Assembly (NCBI GenBank): GCA_025808375.1
Contig: CP061009.1
Location: 3,410,001 to 3,474,000, forward strand
Source of the DNA: Duncaniella muricolitica
GTDB taxonomy: Bacteria > Bacteroidota > Bacteroidia > Bacteroidales > Muribaculaceae
Reading direction: 5' to 3'
DNA: 64,000 bases
The translations under genes were made by a program, and so were the position numbers. The first letter of the stretch is position 1. The number at the start of each line of letters is the position of its first letter. Positions 6,602 to 15,468 of this stretch are shown here, piece by piece. Below the pieces are notes generated by a model, which did no database searches, had not been told where the DNA came from, and saw nothing but the letters and a program-made list of their open reading frames with translations.

Positions 6602-9158
6602 AACATATCTACTTTGTCTATTTGTTACAGCAATAGCCGTGGCGCAGGTCAATGTGTCGGGCAAGGTTGTTGACAAGGAGAGCAACGAACCGCTGACCGA
6701 GGCTTCGGTGATTGTCAAGGGTGCGGACGGCAAGATAAAGAAATACGCCACGTCAAAGGGCGATGGCGGTTTTGCCATGTCGCTGCCGTCAGTGACAGGT
6801 TGCCGGTTGGAGGTGTCGATGATGAGTTTCGCCAAGAAAACAATACCTCTTGACAGCGTTTCGTTCCCTCTCACCGTTCAGCTCGAACCGGGTACGACAC
6901 TGCTCAAGGAAGTTACGGTCAAGGCTGACCGCATCCGTGAGCAAGGCGATACTATCACATATAATGTCGGTAGTTTTGCGCAACAGCAAGACCGCTCGAT
7001 TGGCGATGTGCTCAAACGTATGCCGGGTATCAATGTGGAGCAATCCGGCAAGATACAGTATCAGGGCGAGGACATCAACAAATTCTATATCGAAGGCTCC
7101 GACCTCCTCGGCGGCAAATACGGCATAGCCACCAACGGCATAAGTCACGAGGATGTGGGCGCGGTAGAGGTGATGGAGAACCATCAGCCGATGCAGGTGC
7201 TGTCCGGTATATCATTCTCCGACAAGGCGGCTATAAACCTCAAACTGAAGAACAAGGCAAAGGCAACGTGGAGTTTTCACGGCGATGCCGGAGGCGGCTA
7301 CTCTTGGCAACCCGACGGTGCGATATGGGACGGCGAGCTGTTCGCTATGGCAGTAATGCCCAATTTCCAGAATATTACGACATTCAAGACAAACAACATC
7401 GGAGAAGACCTCTCTGCTCAGGCCACGGACTTTTTCGCTTCTCGCCGTGGTACAGACCTGAGCCGTTATGTCGGGGTGTCGCTCCCCGGTGTACCAAATC
7501 TCAGCCGGAAACGCACGCTGTTCAACCGCTCCGCTCTTGTTTCAACCAATGCGCTTTGGAAACTCGGACGCGGTGAGTTCAAGACGCAGATTGACTACTC
7601 CTTCAACCGCGTCACCGCAGATGCGGCAAACGTAACGACATACTTTCTAAACGACGGCAACCGTGTCGTTACCGAAGACCGCAACGGCATTGACCGCTCA
7701 CACTCCCTGTCGGGCAAATTCATCTATGAGCTGAACCAAAAGACAGCGTTCATCAACAACACGCTGAAAACCAATATCGACTGGGATGATGTACGACTCG
7801 GCGTTGCCGGATCTATGCCAAACAACCAGACTGCATCGCTCCCCGACTACTATGTAGGCAATGATTTCAAACTTATAAAGAGATTCAACGGCAAGCATTT
7901 AGTCACCTTCATAAGCAAGAATGAATGGGAATCACTTCCTCAGACGTTATCCGTGTCGATGAATGAGGCACTTATGCGTCAGCAGGTCAAAGACCATGCT
8001 TTCTATACCAACGAGAGTGCTGCTTACGCCTTTCCCGTCAAGGGGATAACCATCAGTCTTGAAGGCGGCGTAAAAGGTTATTTCCGCTATCTCAACACAG
8101 AATTGCCTGATATGCCCGAGGAAATAACGGGCGAGACTACGAATGTGCTGAACACCAACTATCTCACAGTTTATGCAACTCCGAAATTCGAGTATTGGGT
8201 GAAACGTGTCAACTTTTCTCTAAACGTTCCTGTCAGTTTCGCCCATTATACCTTCGACAAGGCACTTGCCAACCGTAGCGAGGTTTATTTTTCGCCGTCG
8301 CTCAGCATGAACTGGAAACCCAACAACCGCTTCTCGATGAGCGTAAGCGGAGGCACCGGTCGTTCGCCGATGGATCTCAACATGATTCAGCCCGGATATG
8401 TGATGACCAATTACCGCTCGTTCCGTCGCGGTGTCGATGATTTCTATAATTCTTCCTCTCAACGGGTATCAGGCAGACTATCCTACAAACACACCCGCCG
8501 GGGAGTATTCGCAAACGCTATGGTGTTGCAGTCATGGAGCCACCGCCCCTACACCTTGGCACAGCAACTTTACGGCGACTATGTGGTATATTCCTACACC
8601 GATGCCAAAAGCGATGGGCAGATGCTGATGGCAAACGGCAACATAGGCAAGACACTTGACTTCATGCGAGGCAGCACGAATATCAACAGTTCGTTCAGCC
8701 GCAATGAATCGCACCTGATTTCAGAGAATACCAACGTCAACTCAGTCGGCACTTCTTGGTCGGTCGGAGCGAAAATCAACGGCGCACCCCTCCGCTGGTT
8801 CAGTTTCGACTATCGTTTCGAGTGGGCTTCGAGCCGTATGTCCATGAACGGCATTAACGCCTCATGGCTCGACAATATGGAGAACGAGCTTCTACTCAAC
8901 ATTATGCCACACAAGAAATGGGAATGGCACATAAGCGGCAAACACTACCGCAACGAACTTACTTCCGACCAGTTCAAAAACGTATTCCTGCTCGACACAA
9001 AACTGATCTACAAACTCAGCAAGCGACTGGAGCTGTCTGCCTCGTTGAGCAACATCTTCAATCAGCGAACATACAACTACACGACATATAATCAGCTCAC
9101 GTCCTTCGAGAGCCAGCGCTGGCTCCGGGGGTTAATCTCAATATCTCTCAGAAAATGA
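6513..9158 (+). pseudogene. TonB-type outer-membrane receptor with its signal peptide interrupted by the IS4 element
   Basis: The frame after the IS encodes the rest of the signal peptide (TYLLCLFVTAIAVAQ), a carboxypeptidase-regulatory-like domain (VNVSGKVVDKESNEPLTEAS), a plug-like region (SIGDVLKRMPGINVEQSGKI, YIEGSDLLGGKYG) and a long beta-barrel ending in ISLRK, about 850 residues. The original start (TTG at 5208) and first six codons lie on the other side of the IS. Within the IS an in-frame ATG at 6513 gives a hybrid N-terminus ahead of the hydrophobic segment, so some protein could still be made and even exported, but from a different start and without its operon promoter. The gene overlaps the next by ATGA. 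The role is presumably ligand uptake or export together with the two lipoproteins and the GLPGLI protein. Confidence 0.8.
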
Positions 9159-9652
9159 ACAGACTAATTACTTCAATCATCGTGTGCTTTGTAGCGATAG
9201 CTGTAATGGCACAGAACAAGGCTGAAATCATTGTCAGCTACGAGTGTACCAATCCCAGCAAACAGGGGAAATCGGTGATGTCAAAAATGTCATTGTTGGC
9301 ATCTCCAACCGAGGCAAAGTATTTCAATGACCTAAGCCTTTGGGTAGATTCGCTTAAATCAACACCCGAAGGCAAGGCTCAATACATGGAGATACTCAAA
9401 AAGACGTGTATGACTGTTGAGCCAGATGGCTCAACTTCGTGGGATCCTACAAAAGGTCCGACAAAAAAATCATACAATTACGTGTTCACGAACCTTGCAA
9501 ATGAATCACTCACACACTTTGGCAAATATGGCGAGGATCTTGGCTATTATACCGAACCTCTCGCAGAAATGCAATGGACTATTGTAGAAGATTCCACCGC
9601 AACCGTTCTTGGGTATGTAAAATTTAATCGAGAAGTGCGCCATGAAATCTAA
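9155..9652 (+). pseudogene. GLPGLI-family protein, 3' end removed by the IS21-type element
   Basis: The first ~154 residues, with a signal peptide (MNRLITSIIVCFVAIAVMAQ), match the N-terminal half of GLPGLI-family envelope proteins up to WTIVEDSTATVLGY, the position where family members continue with EC-x-KA and later the GLPGLI motif itself. At 9616 the IS21-type end starts. The last residues VKFNREVRHEI and the stop are encoded by the IS. The start overlaps the receptor stop (ATGA), as is common for receptor-GLPGLI pairs. The conserved C-terminal core is missing, so the protein is probably inactive. Confidence 0.75.
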
Positions 9653-9734
9653 CCGAGAAGTGCGCCGGTTCAAAGGAGAATTTTAACCGGGGATTTTGAG
9701 TTATATTATAGTAATATCAACTCGGTCCCACAAA

Positions 9735-11245
9735 ATGAAAACTATGGTAGAAAGAAACGAGGTCCTGACACGTTATCATGTCAAGGGTCAGTCGAAGCGC
9801 CAGATTGCGGGAGAGATGCACATCAGCCGCCACACGGTAGACAGGATCGTGTGGGAGTATGAGCGTGTGTGTCTGGACGCCGACGGTGTCTGCGACATGA
9901 AGGCGTTCGCAACACTTTTTAGGTTCGGAGCCCTAAGTTCAACACACCGGCGCGGACATGTCCGGTGGTGACGGATGAAATCAAGGGGATTATCCGCAAG
10001 TGTCTTGAAGACAATCGTGTGCGTCGGGTCACAGGCATGCGCAAGCTTCCAGTGGACGTGTCGCAGCATCCACACGATGCTTCTGGAGCGGGGCTTTACG
10101 CTCAGTTATCCGAGTGTGTGCAATCATGTCAGACGCATCAGTGCGACCATGGGCACCGTGCCGCAGAAGGAGGTCTATGTCAGGCGCGAGCATGATCCCG
10201 GGCAGGAGTGCGAGTTCGACTGGGGAGAGATCCCTCTTGTCACAGGCGGCCGCCGTCAGATGGTACAGATGGCCGTGTTCACTCTGCTGCATTCCAACCG
10301 GCGCAGCGCATGGCTGTTCCGTCGTCAGGACACGCTGTCGCTGATGGAGGCCCACCGTAATTTCTTTGATGAGATACAGGGTGTTCCTCAGACCATGGTG
10401 TACGACAACATGAAGGTTGCCGTCACTATCCGCACCGGTCGTCAGGGACGTCCGGCTGTCAAGTACCCCACAAAGGCCATGCAGCGTCTTTCTCTGTATT
10501 ATAAATTCGAGGAGCGGTTCTGCAATGCGCGCTCGGGTTGGGAGAAGGGCTCGGTGGAGCGCTCGGTGGAAATCGTGCGCCATGCGGCGTTCGTGTCCCG
10601 CCAGTCGTTCGAGACTCTTGATGCGGCTCAGAACTGGCTTGACCGTATTCTACATAAAAATCAACTCCACTTCGGGTATCACCGGCATCAGCGACAGTCA
10701 GAAGCAGGAGCGTATCCGCGCCGATTTGTACTGCCTACAGCCGGCTCCGCAGCCGATGGGCTGCTTTGAGGCCGAGGAGCATACCCCTGACAGCTACGGC
10801 ACGATAAACGTTGACTACAACAATTATTCCGTGCCCGAAGGACTCGTTGGAAGCAGTGTGCTGGCCCGTGTATACTCCGGTCATATAGCCATATATCATC
10901 AAGGACGCAGGGTTGCAGACCATGTAAGACTGGAGGGCAAGGGCGGCTGGAGCATGCAACTGGAGCACTACCTCGGCACTTTTCTTCGCAAGCCGAGCGC
11001 TCTGGACAACTCTACGGCCATGCGTCAGGTTCCGGCGGAACTTGCCGAGTCTCTACCGGATCCACTTCTGTCCCGGTCGGCAGAGGGAGTTTATCCGGTT
11101 CATGATGTATGCGCGCGACCACGGCATCATGCAGTCCCGGATTACAGCCGCTGCACGCAGCCTGCGCCTCAAAGGTGTCAGACACATGACCGCAGACCGT
11201 CTCAAAGTGGAACTTGACTCCATGCTGAAAAACAGATGTGTCTGA
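9735..11245 (+). pseudogene. istA: IS21 transposase IstA, broken by at least four frameshifts
   Basis: The protein can be followed through changing frames: an HTH start (MVERNEVLTRYHVKGQSKRQ, ISRHTVDRI), VTDEIKGIIRKCLEDNRVRR, IHTMLLERGFTLSYPSVCNH, the DDE core (CEFDWGEIPL, MVYDNMKVAV, WEKGSVERSVEIVR), then INVDYNNYSVPEGLVG and a C-terminal RLKGVRHMTADRLKVEL. Frame changes occur near 9932 (one C short in GCCCTAAG), near 10045 (one T extra in AAGCTTCC), near 10663 (one A extra in ATAAAAATC) and near 11040 (one T extra in AACTTGCC). Each is a single base in or near a short homopolymer. As written, no functional IstA can be made. Confidence 0.8.
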
Positions 11246-11403
11246 AAATGACGCGGATGCCATCGCTTCCGTATCCTCTCTTGACATCCATCCCCGCCAA
11301 CAGAAAAACCTCAATCGAAGAGCACGCGGTGACTACACTCGACTCGCTTACCGCTGTCCTGTGCAGCCATCCAAAGTCACACGCAGGCAACATCAACAAC
11401 TGA

Positions 11404-12003
11404 TTGGAAAATGGAAGAAAAACAAAGACATTAAAAATAATACGTAAAGCGGCCACAGAGCTTAAACTCCCATTGTGGCGCGATGCCCTTGACCAGTATA
11501 TAAGCCGCTTCGCCGCCGAATCATGGAGCGTGCAGCACCTCATGGCCGTCATGATGCAGGACCAGCTTAAAATGCGTGCCGACAACCGCCGCCGCACTCT
11601 GATAAAGCGTGCCGACTTTCCGCAACTCAAATATCTGGGCGACCTCATTGTCGACGAACTCCCCGATGACGCACGCACCGCTCTGCCACTGCTGCGGTCG
11701 CTCGACTTCGTCCGGCAAGGACGAAACCTCGTCCTGTACGGCAATCCCGGAACAGGCAAAACGCACATTGCCACTGCTCTGGGTATCGAGGCCTGCACTC
11801 AGGGCATGACCGTAATGTTCACCTCAGTGCCACGGCTTATAACGCAAATCAAAGAGGCACGGCAAGAACGCGCACTCCGTTCTCTTGAAAACAGGTTCAT
11901 CAACTACGACCTTGTGATATGCGACGAGTTCGGATACGTCTCCTGTGACAAAGAAGCCGGCGAATTGCTCTTCAACCATCTGTCTCTCAGAGCCGGAAAG
12001 AAA
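11404..12003 (+). pseudogene. istB: IS21 helper ATPase IstB, 3' truncated
   Basis: The IstB-type AAA+ ATPase runs from about 11404 (TTG start in the open frame) with KAATELKLPLWRDALDQYI, the Walker A motif GNPGTGKT, Walker B LVICDEFGYV and EAGELLFNHLSLR. It stops resembling IstB at about 12003, before the C-terminal third, and the open frame then runs straight into the ISAon1-type transposase sequence (to 12708). Family length is about 245 residues and only about 200 remain. The insertion of the second element is the evident cause. Confidence 0.8.
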
Positions 12004-13437
12004 ACGGGTCAATGTAAAAAAGCGGTTGTTAAAAAGAGAAAGTATATCGAACTTTGCAGTATGAAACAATGGCAAGTATTACGTACAATCTTTCCGGATA
12101 TTATCACGGAAAACTTTGAGTTTGTCAACTATGAAGAGTCGGCAGAGCGACTGGATTACTGGCTCGACGAGCGCGGTTACATGTCACGCGAGGACTATAA
12201 AAAAGGAACGGTAAGGGAATACGGTTTTACAGATGAACGCGTGATCCAGGATTTCCCCATACGCGGCAAAGCCGTCTTTCTGCATATCAGGCGAAGGAAA
12301 TGGCGAGACACGGAGGACGGAAGTATCTTCACCTACGACTACGATCTGACGGAAGAAGGCTCACGCCTGACCCCTGAGTTCGTAGCTTTTTTTAAAAAGA
12401 GGCGTATTGAATCAACACCGGAAAGTATCCGTTCGATAGGAGCGCATTACGGTGTAAACGGAGCCGGTCTGTCAAGACAATACAAGGAAATATTCAGCGA
12501 CTACCGGAGCTGGAGGCAACTTGATCACGCAGAAGAATACATTATCTATCCGCATAATATCGGACCAAATCTGGCCATCGACGAGTCTTCTCTCAGCTGC
12601 GGGGAACTCTATACTTTTGTGACCAACCGTGACGCTCACGGAGGCAGAGGCGCACTTGTAGCTGCCATACGCGGCACAAAAAGCCGAGACCGTCATAGCC
12701 GTACTTGAGAAAAATACCACTTGCCAGACGTAAAACAGTCAGCGAGATAACTCTCGACTTGTCATCGTCCATGATGCTTATCGCCCGCAATCATTTCCCA
12801 AAGCGACCGTCACCAACGACCGGTTCCATGTTCATAAGCTCTATTATGACGCAATCGACGAACTGCGCATATCCCTGCGATGGATGGTTCGTGATATGGA
12901 GAACGAAGAAATTGCACGTTGCCGCAAGGCTGGCACGGCTTATGTACCGTTCCGCTACGCCAACGGGGATACACGCAAACAGCTGCTTGCCAGAGCGAAA
13001 TATATCCTGACCAAGCATCCCTCGAAGTGGACACGCTCCCAGCAGTGGCGAGCCGACATCATCTTTGAGTTCTATCCGGAATTGAAAAGGGCCTACGACC
13101 TGGCAATGGATCTGACAGACATATTCAACCAAAAGGTGGACAAAGACACGGCACGCCTTAATCTGGCACGATGGTACAACAAAGTGGATGAAATGGACGG
13201 CGGCCAGTTCCGCACTGTCACAGAGACATTCCGAAACCACTATGACACAATATTGAACTACTTCATAAACCGTTCCACAAATGCAGGTGCCGAATCGTTC
13301 AATGCCAAAGTCAAAGCATTCCGATGCCAGTTCCGTGGCGTGACAGACATTCCATTCTTCCTTTTCCGGCTATCAAAACTATGCGCCTAAAAATATTTTT
13401 TAACTCGGATAGTTTTTTAACAATTCAACCGGGTTTT
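12004..13437 (+). mobile_element. ISAon1-type (ISL3-related) element inserted in istB
   Basis: The element carries the two-part ISAon1-type transposase and cuts istB. Its borders are approximate. The left edge near 12004 (ACGGGTCAATGTAAAAAAGC) and the complement of the right edge near 13437 (ACCCGGTTGAATTGTTAAAA) are similar enough to be imperfect terminal inverted repeats. I see no target duplication, and the sequence to the right is not the rest of istB, so further rearrangement or deletion took place. Confidence 0.55.
12061..13390 (+). pseudogene. ISAon1-family transposase (N-terminal region plus catalytic part), three frameshifts
   Basis: Begins with MKQWQVLRTIFPDIITENFE and FPIRGKAVFLHIRRRKWRD, the 'ISAon1 N-terminal region', read straight through FFKKRRIESTPESIRSIGAHYG into the catalytic part. 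Catalytic residues are visible: LAIDESSLSCGELYT, EITLDLSSSMMLIARNHFP and NAGAESFNAKVKAFR. In many relatives the two parts are separate genes; here they share a frame over the run TTTTTTTAAAAAG. Three single-base A errors then break the frame: one A extra at about 12678 (ACAAAAAGCC), one extra at about 12712 (GAGAAAAATACC) and one missing at about 12800 (CCCAAAGCG). The element is inactive unless these are sequencing errors. Confidence 0.75.
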
Positions 13438-13675
13438 GCTGCTGATCCCACCTTTCCGGGACTGGGCTGTGCCATTTTCTTCTTGCCCTTAAAGAATTTT
13501 ATTCGTTTGGCGATGTGTCCGATTGAAAGGATCATCATCAGGAATCCGAGTTTACCATGCGCTCCACCTATAGATGCATGGGTGAATGTTGTTACCCAAT
13601 GAATCATAGCAGCTATTCCGCTAACAAGGGAAACAAGGTGTCAAAATCAATATTCTCTAAACTAGTTATCTCCAT
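13425..13675 (-). pseudogene. Small predicted membrane protein with a one-base frameshift
   Basis: On the minus strand, ATG at 13675 opens MEITSLENIDFDTLFP, then a stop. One extra C in TTTCCCTTG would join it to LVSGIAAMIHWVTTFTHASI, then GGAHGKLGFLMMILSIGHIAKRIKFFKGKKK. The product would be ~80 residues with one or two hydrophobic segments and a basic tail. I do not recognise the family. The C-terminal end (after about 13437) may be derived from the neighbouring IS end. It adjoins the ISAon1-type element and lies 205 bases from the 3' end of tRNA-Ser. Confidence 0.4.
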
Positions 13676-13879
13676 ATTATTAATAGTCTGCAATCATAGT
13701 GTGATCTGATATCCCATGGTGCTTTCACCCCAGGGATGATGGCAATAACCAATGTAGGAAAACCCTTCTCATAATTTGAAAATATCTGCTACATCAGCTG
13801 AAGATATGATTGATTTTATGACTGTCAAGTTATTGCTTAATCATGTAGACCTTAAAAAAACTATTTAAATCCACACACT

Positions 13880-13915
13880 ATAAGAGGTTGTGTTATAATC
13901 AACACAACCTCTTAT
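13880..13915. terminator. Perfect 15-bp inverted repeat next to the tRNA-Ser 3' end
   Basis: ATAAGAGGTTGTGTT (13880-13894) and its complement (13901-13915) around a 6-base loop, five bases beyond the tRNA 3' end. For minus-strand transcription it would act after tRNA-Ser. There is no immediate T-run, so it may be a processing or termination hairpin, or part of an attachment site. Confidence 0.6.
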
Positions 13916-13920
13916 ATCAG

Positions 13921-14009
13921 CGGAGAGAACGAGATTCGAACTCGTGGATAGGATTGCTCCCATCGTCGGTTTAGCAAACCGGTGGTTTCAGCCACTCACC
14001 CATCTCTCC
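13921..14009 (-). tRNA. tRNA-Ser (GCT anticodon)
   Basis: On the minus strand the sequence starts GGAGAGATGGGTGAGTGGCT, has the anticodon arm CCGGTTTGCTAAACCGA with anticodon GCT, a long variable arm, the T-loop GTTCGAATC and a closing TCTCTCC plus discriminator G. Length is 89 bases, right for a class II serine tRNA. CCA is not encoded. Its 3' end faces the accessory region at 1-13.9 kb. Confidence 0.93.
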
Positions 14010-14067
14010 TTAACCAAGGAAAAACATTCCGGCCGACGCTTCGGCCTCATTTTTCGCTTTTGCTCTG

Positions 14068-14075
14068 CAAAGGTA
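14068..14075 (-). promoter_or_regulatory. -7 box (TACCTTTG) for tRNA-Ser
   Basis: TACCTTTG on the minus strand, 59 bases upstream of the tRNA 5' end. Confidence 0.55.
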
Positions 14076-14273
14076 GATGTTTTTAATGTCTTGACCAAAT
14101 TTTTAGCGATATTTTTGACGATTCATTCAAAAAATAAATATTCCGACTGTCTGCTTTCACAAATTTATTATAATTTTTACATTTTTCGCCCGATTTATTT
14201 GCAATGTTTAAATTTTATTACAACCTTTGCGAAACTACCAATCATATACACGACTTATAATCTACAAATCATT

Positions 14274-15344
14274 ATGTTCAGATCCATTACCTGCACTTTA
14301 CGTTCAGTGGCGTGTCTCTTGACAACACTATTTCTATGCCAGACTATCAATGCCGACGCACAATCGACCAGCCGATTCTTGAAAATAGACAAATCTATGC
14401 TTGAAACAATGATTAACTCAGGCACATTCGATTCGGCATTGCCATTTCTTATCGTCGCAGAAGATGAAGGTGTGGCATTAGGCTCAGAACTTAACAGCAC
14501 ATCCACATCAATACTCGCCAAAGCAGTCACCTTACGTGACGGATATGCCGAGACAGACATGGACTATAAGAGCTTTGTCTATGGACCTTATTATATAGGG
14601 ACATCCAAACGCTACGACGGTTGGGAGTTTAACCTCTTGAATCCTACAAAATATGAGCTCGGAACCTCGACCAATAAATTCATTTTCAGCACACAAGCGA
14701 AAATCATATTTACATTCATTTTTGATGACACTGACGATAGCCGATTGCAGATAAAATCACAATATTATAAAGACGGCACATACTATGGCATCAACTATGT
14801 CGGTCCTGGTGACAACGAAGGTTTCAAATTAACTGATGATGACTCAAAAAATCTCTCGCTCTATTGTATTGACTACATGAACGCCTCGTCGGTCGAACAT
14901 AGCGACAATGATATTACCATAACATTTAATCCTGATAAGGATTTTAGATATACAAGCTATATAAACTACATTCTTAACGACGGTAGTGAAGTGTCCATGT
15001 CTGACCTTCTATTATCAACACATAGCGAGAAAATAGACTGGAAAGGCTATAAATCAGGACCGCTTGAAGTCTCACTGCCAAATTATGACCCTGAAGCCAC
15101 TACATTATGGACTCTCCTGACTCTACCTCAATCTCCCGGCCAGACAAATCTCCCATTTGGCCCCATATACCGCGCGACATACTCCGACATCAGCACCGGC
15201 CTGACCGCTCCGGCCGTGGCTGACGCTGAGGAGACGGCTCCCGCCTACTATACCCTGCAGGGAATACGCATCTCTGAGCCATCGGCTGTCGGTGTCTATT
15301 TGTGCCGGCGCGGCGCGAAAGTGACCAAAATTATTGTCAGATAA
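14274..15344 (+). CDS. Secreted protein of unknown function with a type IX sorting-like tail
   Basis: 357 residues from ATG 14274; the longer open frame upstream overlaps tRNA-Ser and is not coding. An N-terminal signal peptide (hydrophobic segment VACLLTTLFLCQTINADAQ) is followed by a beta-rich domain I do not recognise (YKSFVYGPYYIGTSKRYDGW, FIFDDTDDSRLQIKSQYY). The last 30 residues (YYTLQGIRI, VGVYLCRRGAKVTKIIVR) look like the short C-terminal sorting tail of Bacteroidales secreted proteins, in which a 'Y-x-L-x-G' start and 'G-V-Y' strand precede a basic 'K-x-x-V' end. Export by the type IX system and processing by a PorU sortase, one of which is encoded at 36277, is inferred from that tail. 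Confidence 0.75.
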   Translation: MFRSITCTLRSVACLLTTLFLCQTINADAQSTSRFLKIDKSMLETMINSGTFDSALPFLIVAEDEGVALGSELNSTSTSILAKAVTLRDGYAETDMDYKSFVYGPYYIGTSKRYDGWEFNLLNPTKYELGTSTNKFIFSTQAKIIFTFIFDDTDDSRLQIKSQYYKDGTYYGINYVGPGDNEGFKLTDDDSKNLSLYCIDYMNASSVEHSDNDITITFNPDKDFRYTSYINYILNDGSEVSMSDLLLSTHSEKIDWKGYKSGPLEVSLPNYDPEATTLWTLLTLPQSPGQTNLPFGPIYRATYSDISTGLTAPAVADAEETAPAYYTLQGIRISEPSAVGVYLCRRGAKVTKIIVR

Positions 15345-15468
15345 CACATCGCGACTGCCATATTTGTCAGTATAGTTTAACACTATTTGTCAGTTTTGGC
15401 CTTTGGCATTGATTTTGCTATTTGTTATATAGACAACGTATAACACAAACAAAACCACAAATATAATC

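Larger units (their letters stand above)
9616..12003 (+). mobile_element. IS21-family element (left end, istA and part of istB), degraded
   Basis: Starts with the terminal TGTAAAATTTAATC and two spaced repeats of AGAAGTGCGCC, then encodes an IstA-like transposase and an IstB-like ATPase on the same strand in the usual order. The right end is not present: istB is cut at about 12003 where an ISAon1-type element begins. Its left terminal sequence recurs inverted at 1048-1112. Confidence 0.8.

Noticed and set aside
1048..9680. Composite transposon bounded by two IS21 elements
   Set aside because: The left element is only a 65-bp end and there is no target duplication pattern to support movement as one unit; rearrangement is the simpler reading.
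13944..14273. N-terminal extension of the secreted protein at 14274
   Set aside because: The extension would be encoded across tRNA-Ser and an AT-rich leader; the signal peptide starts at 14274.
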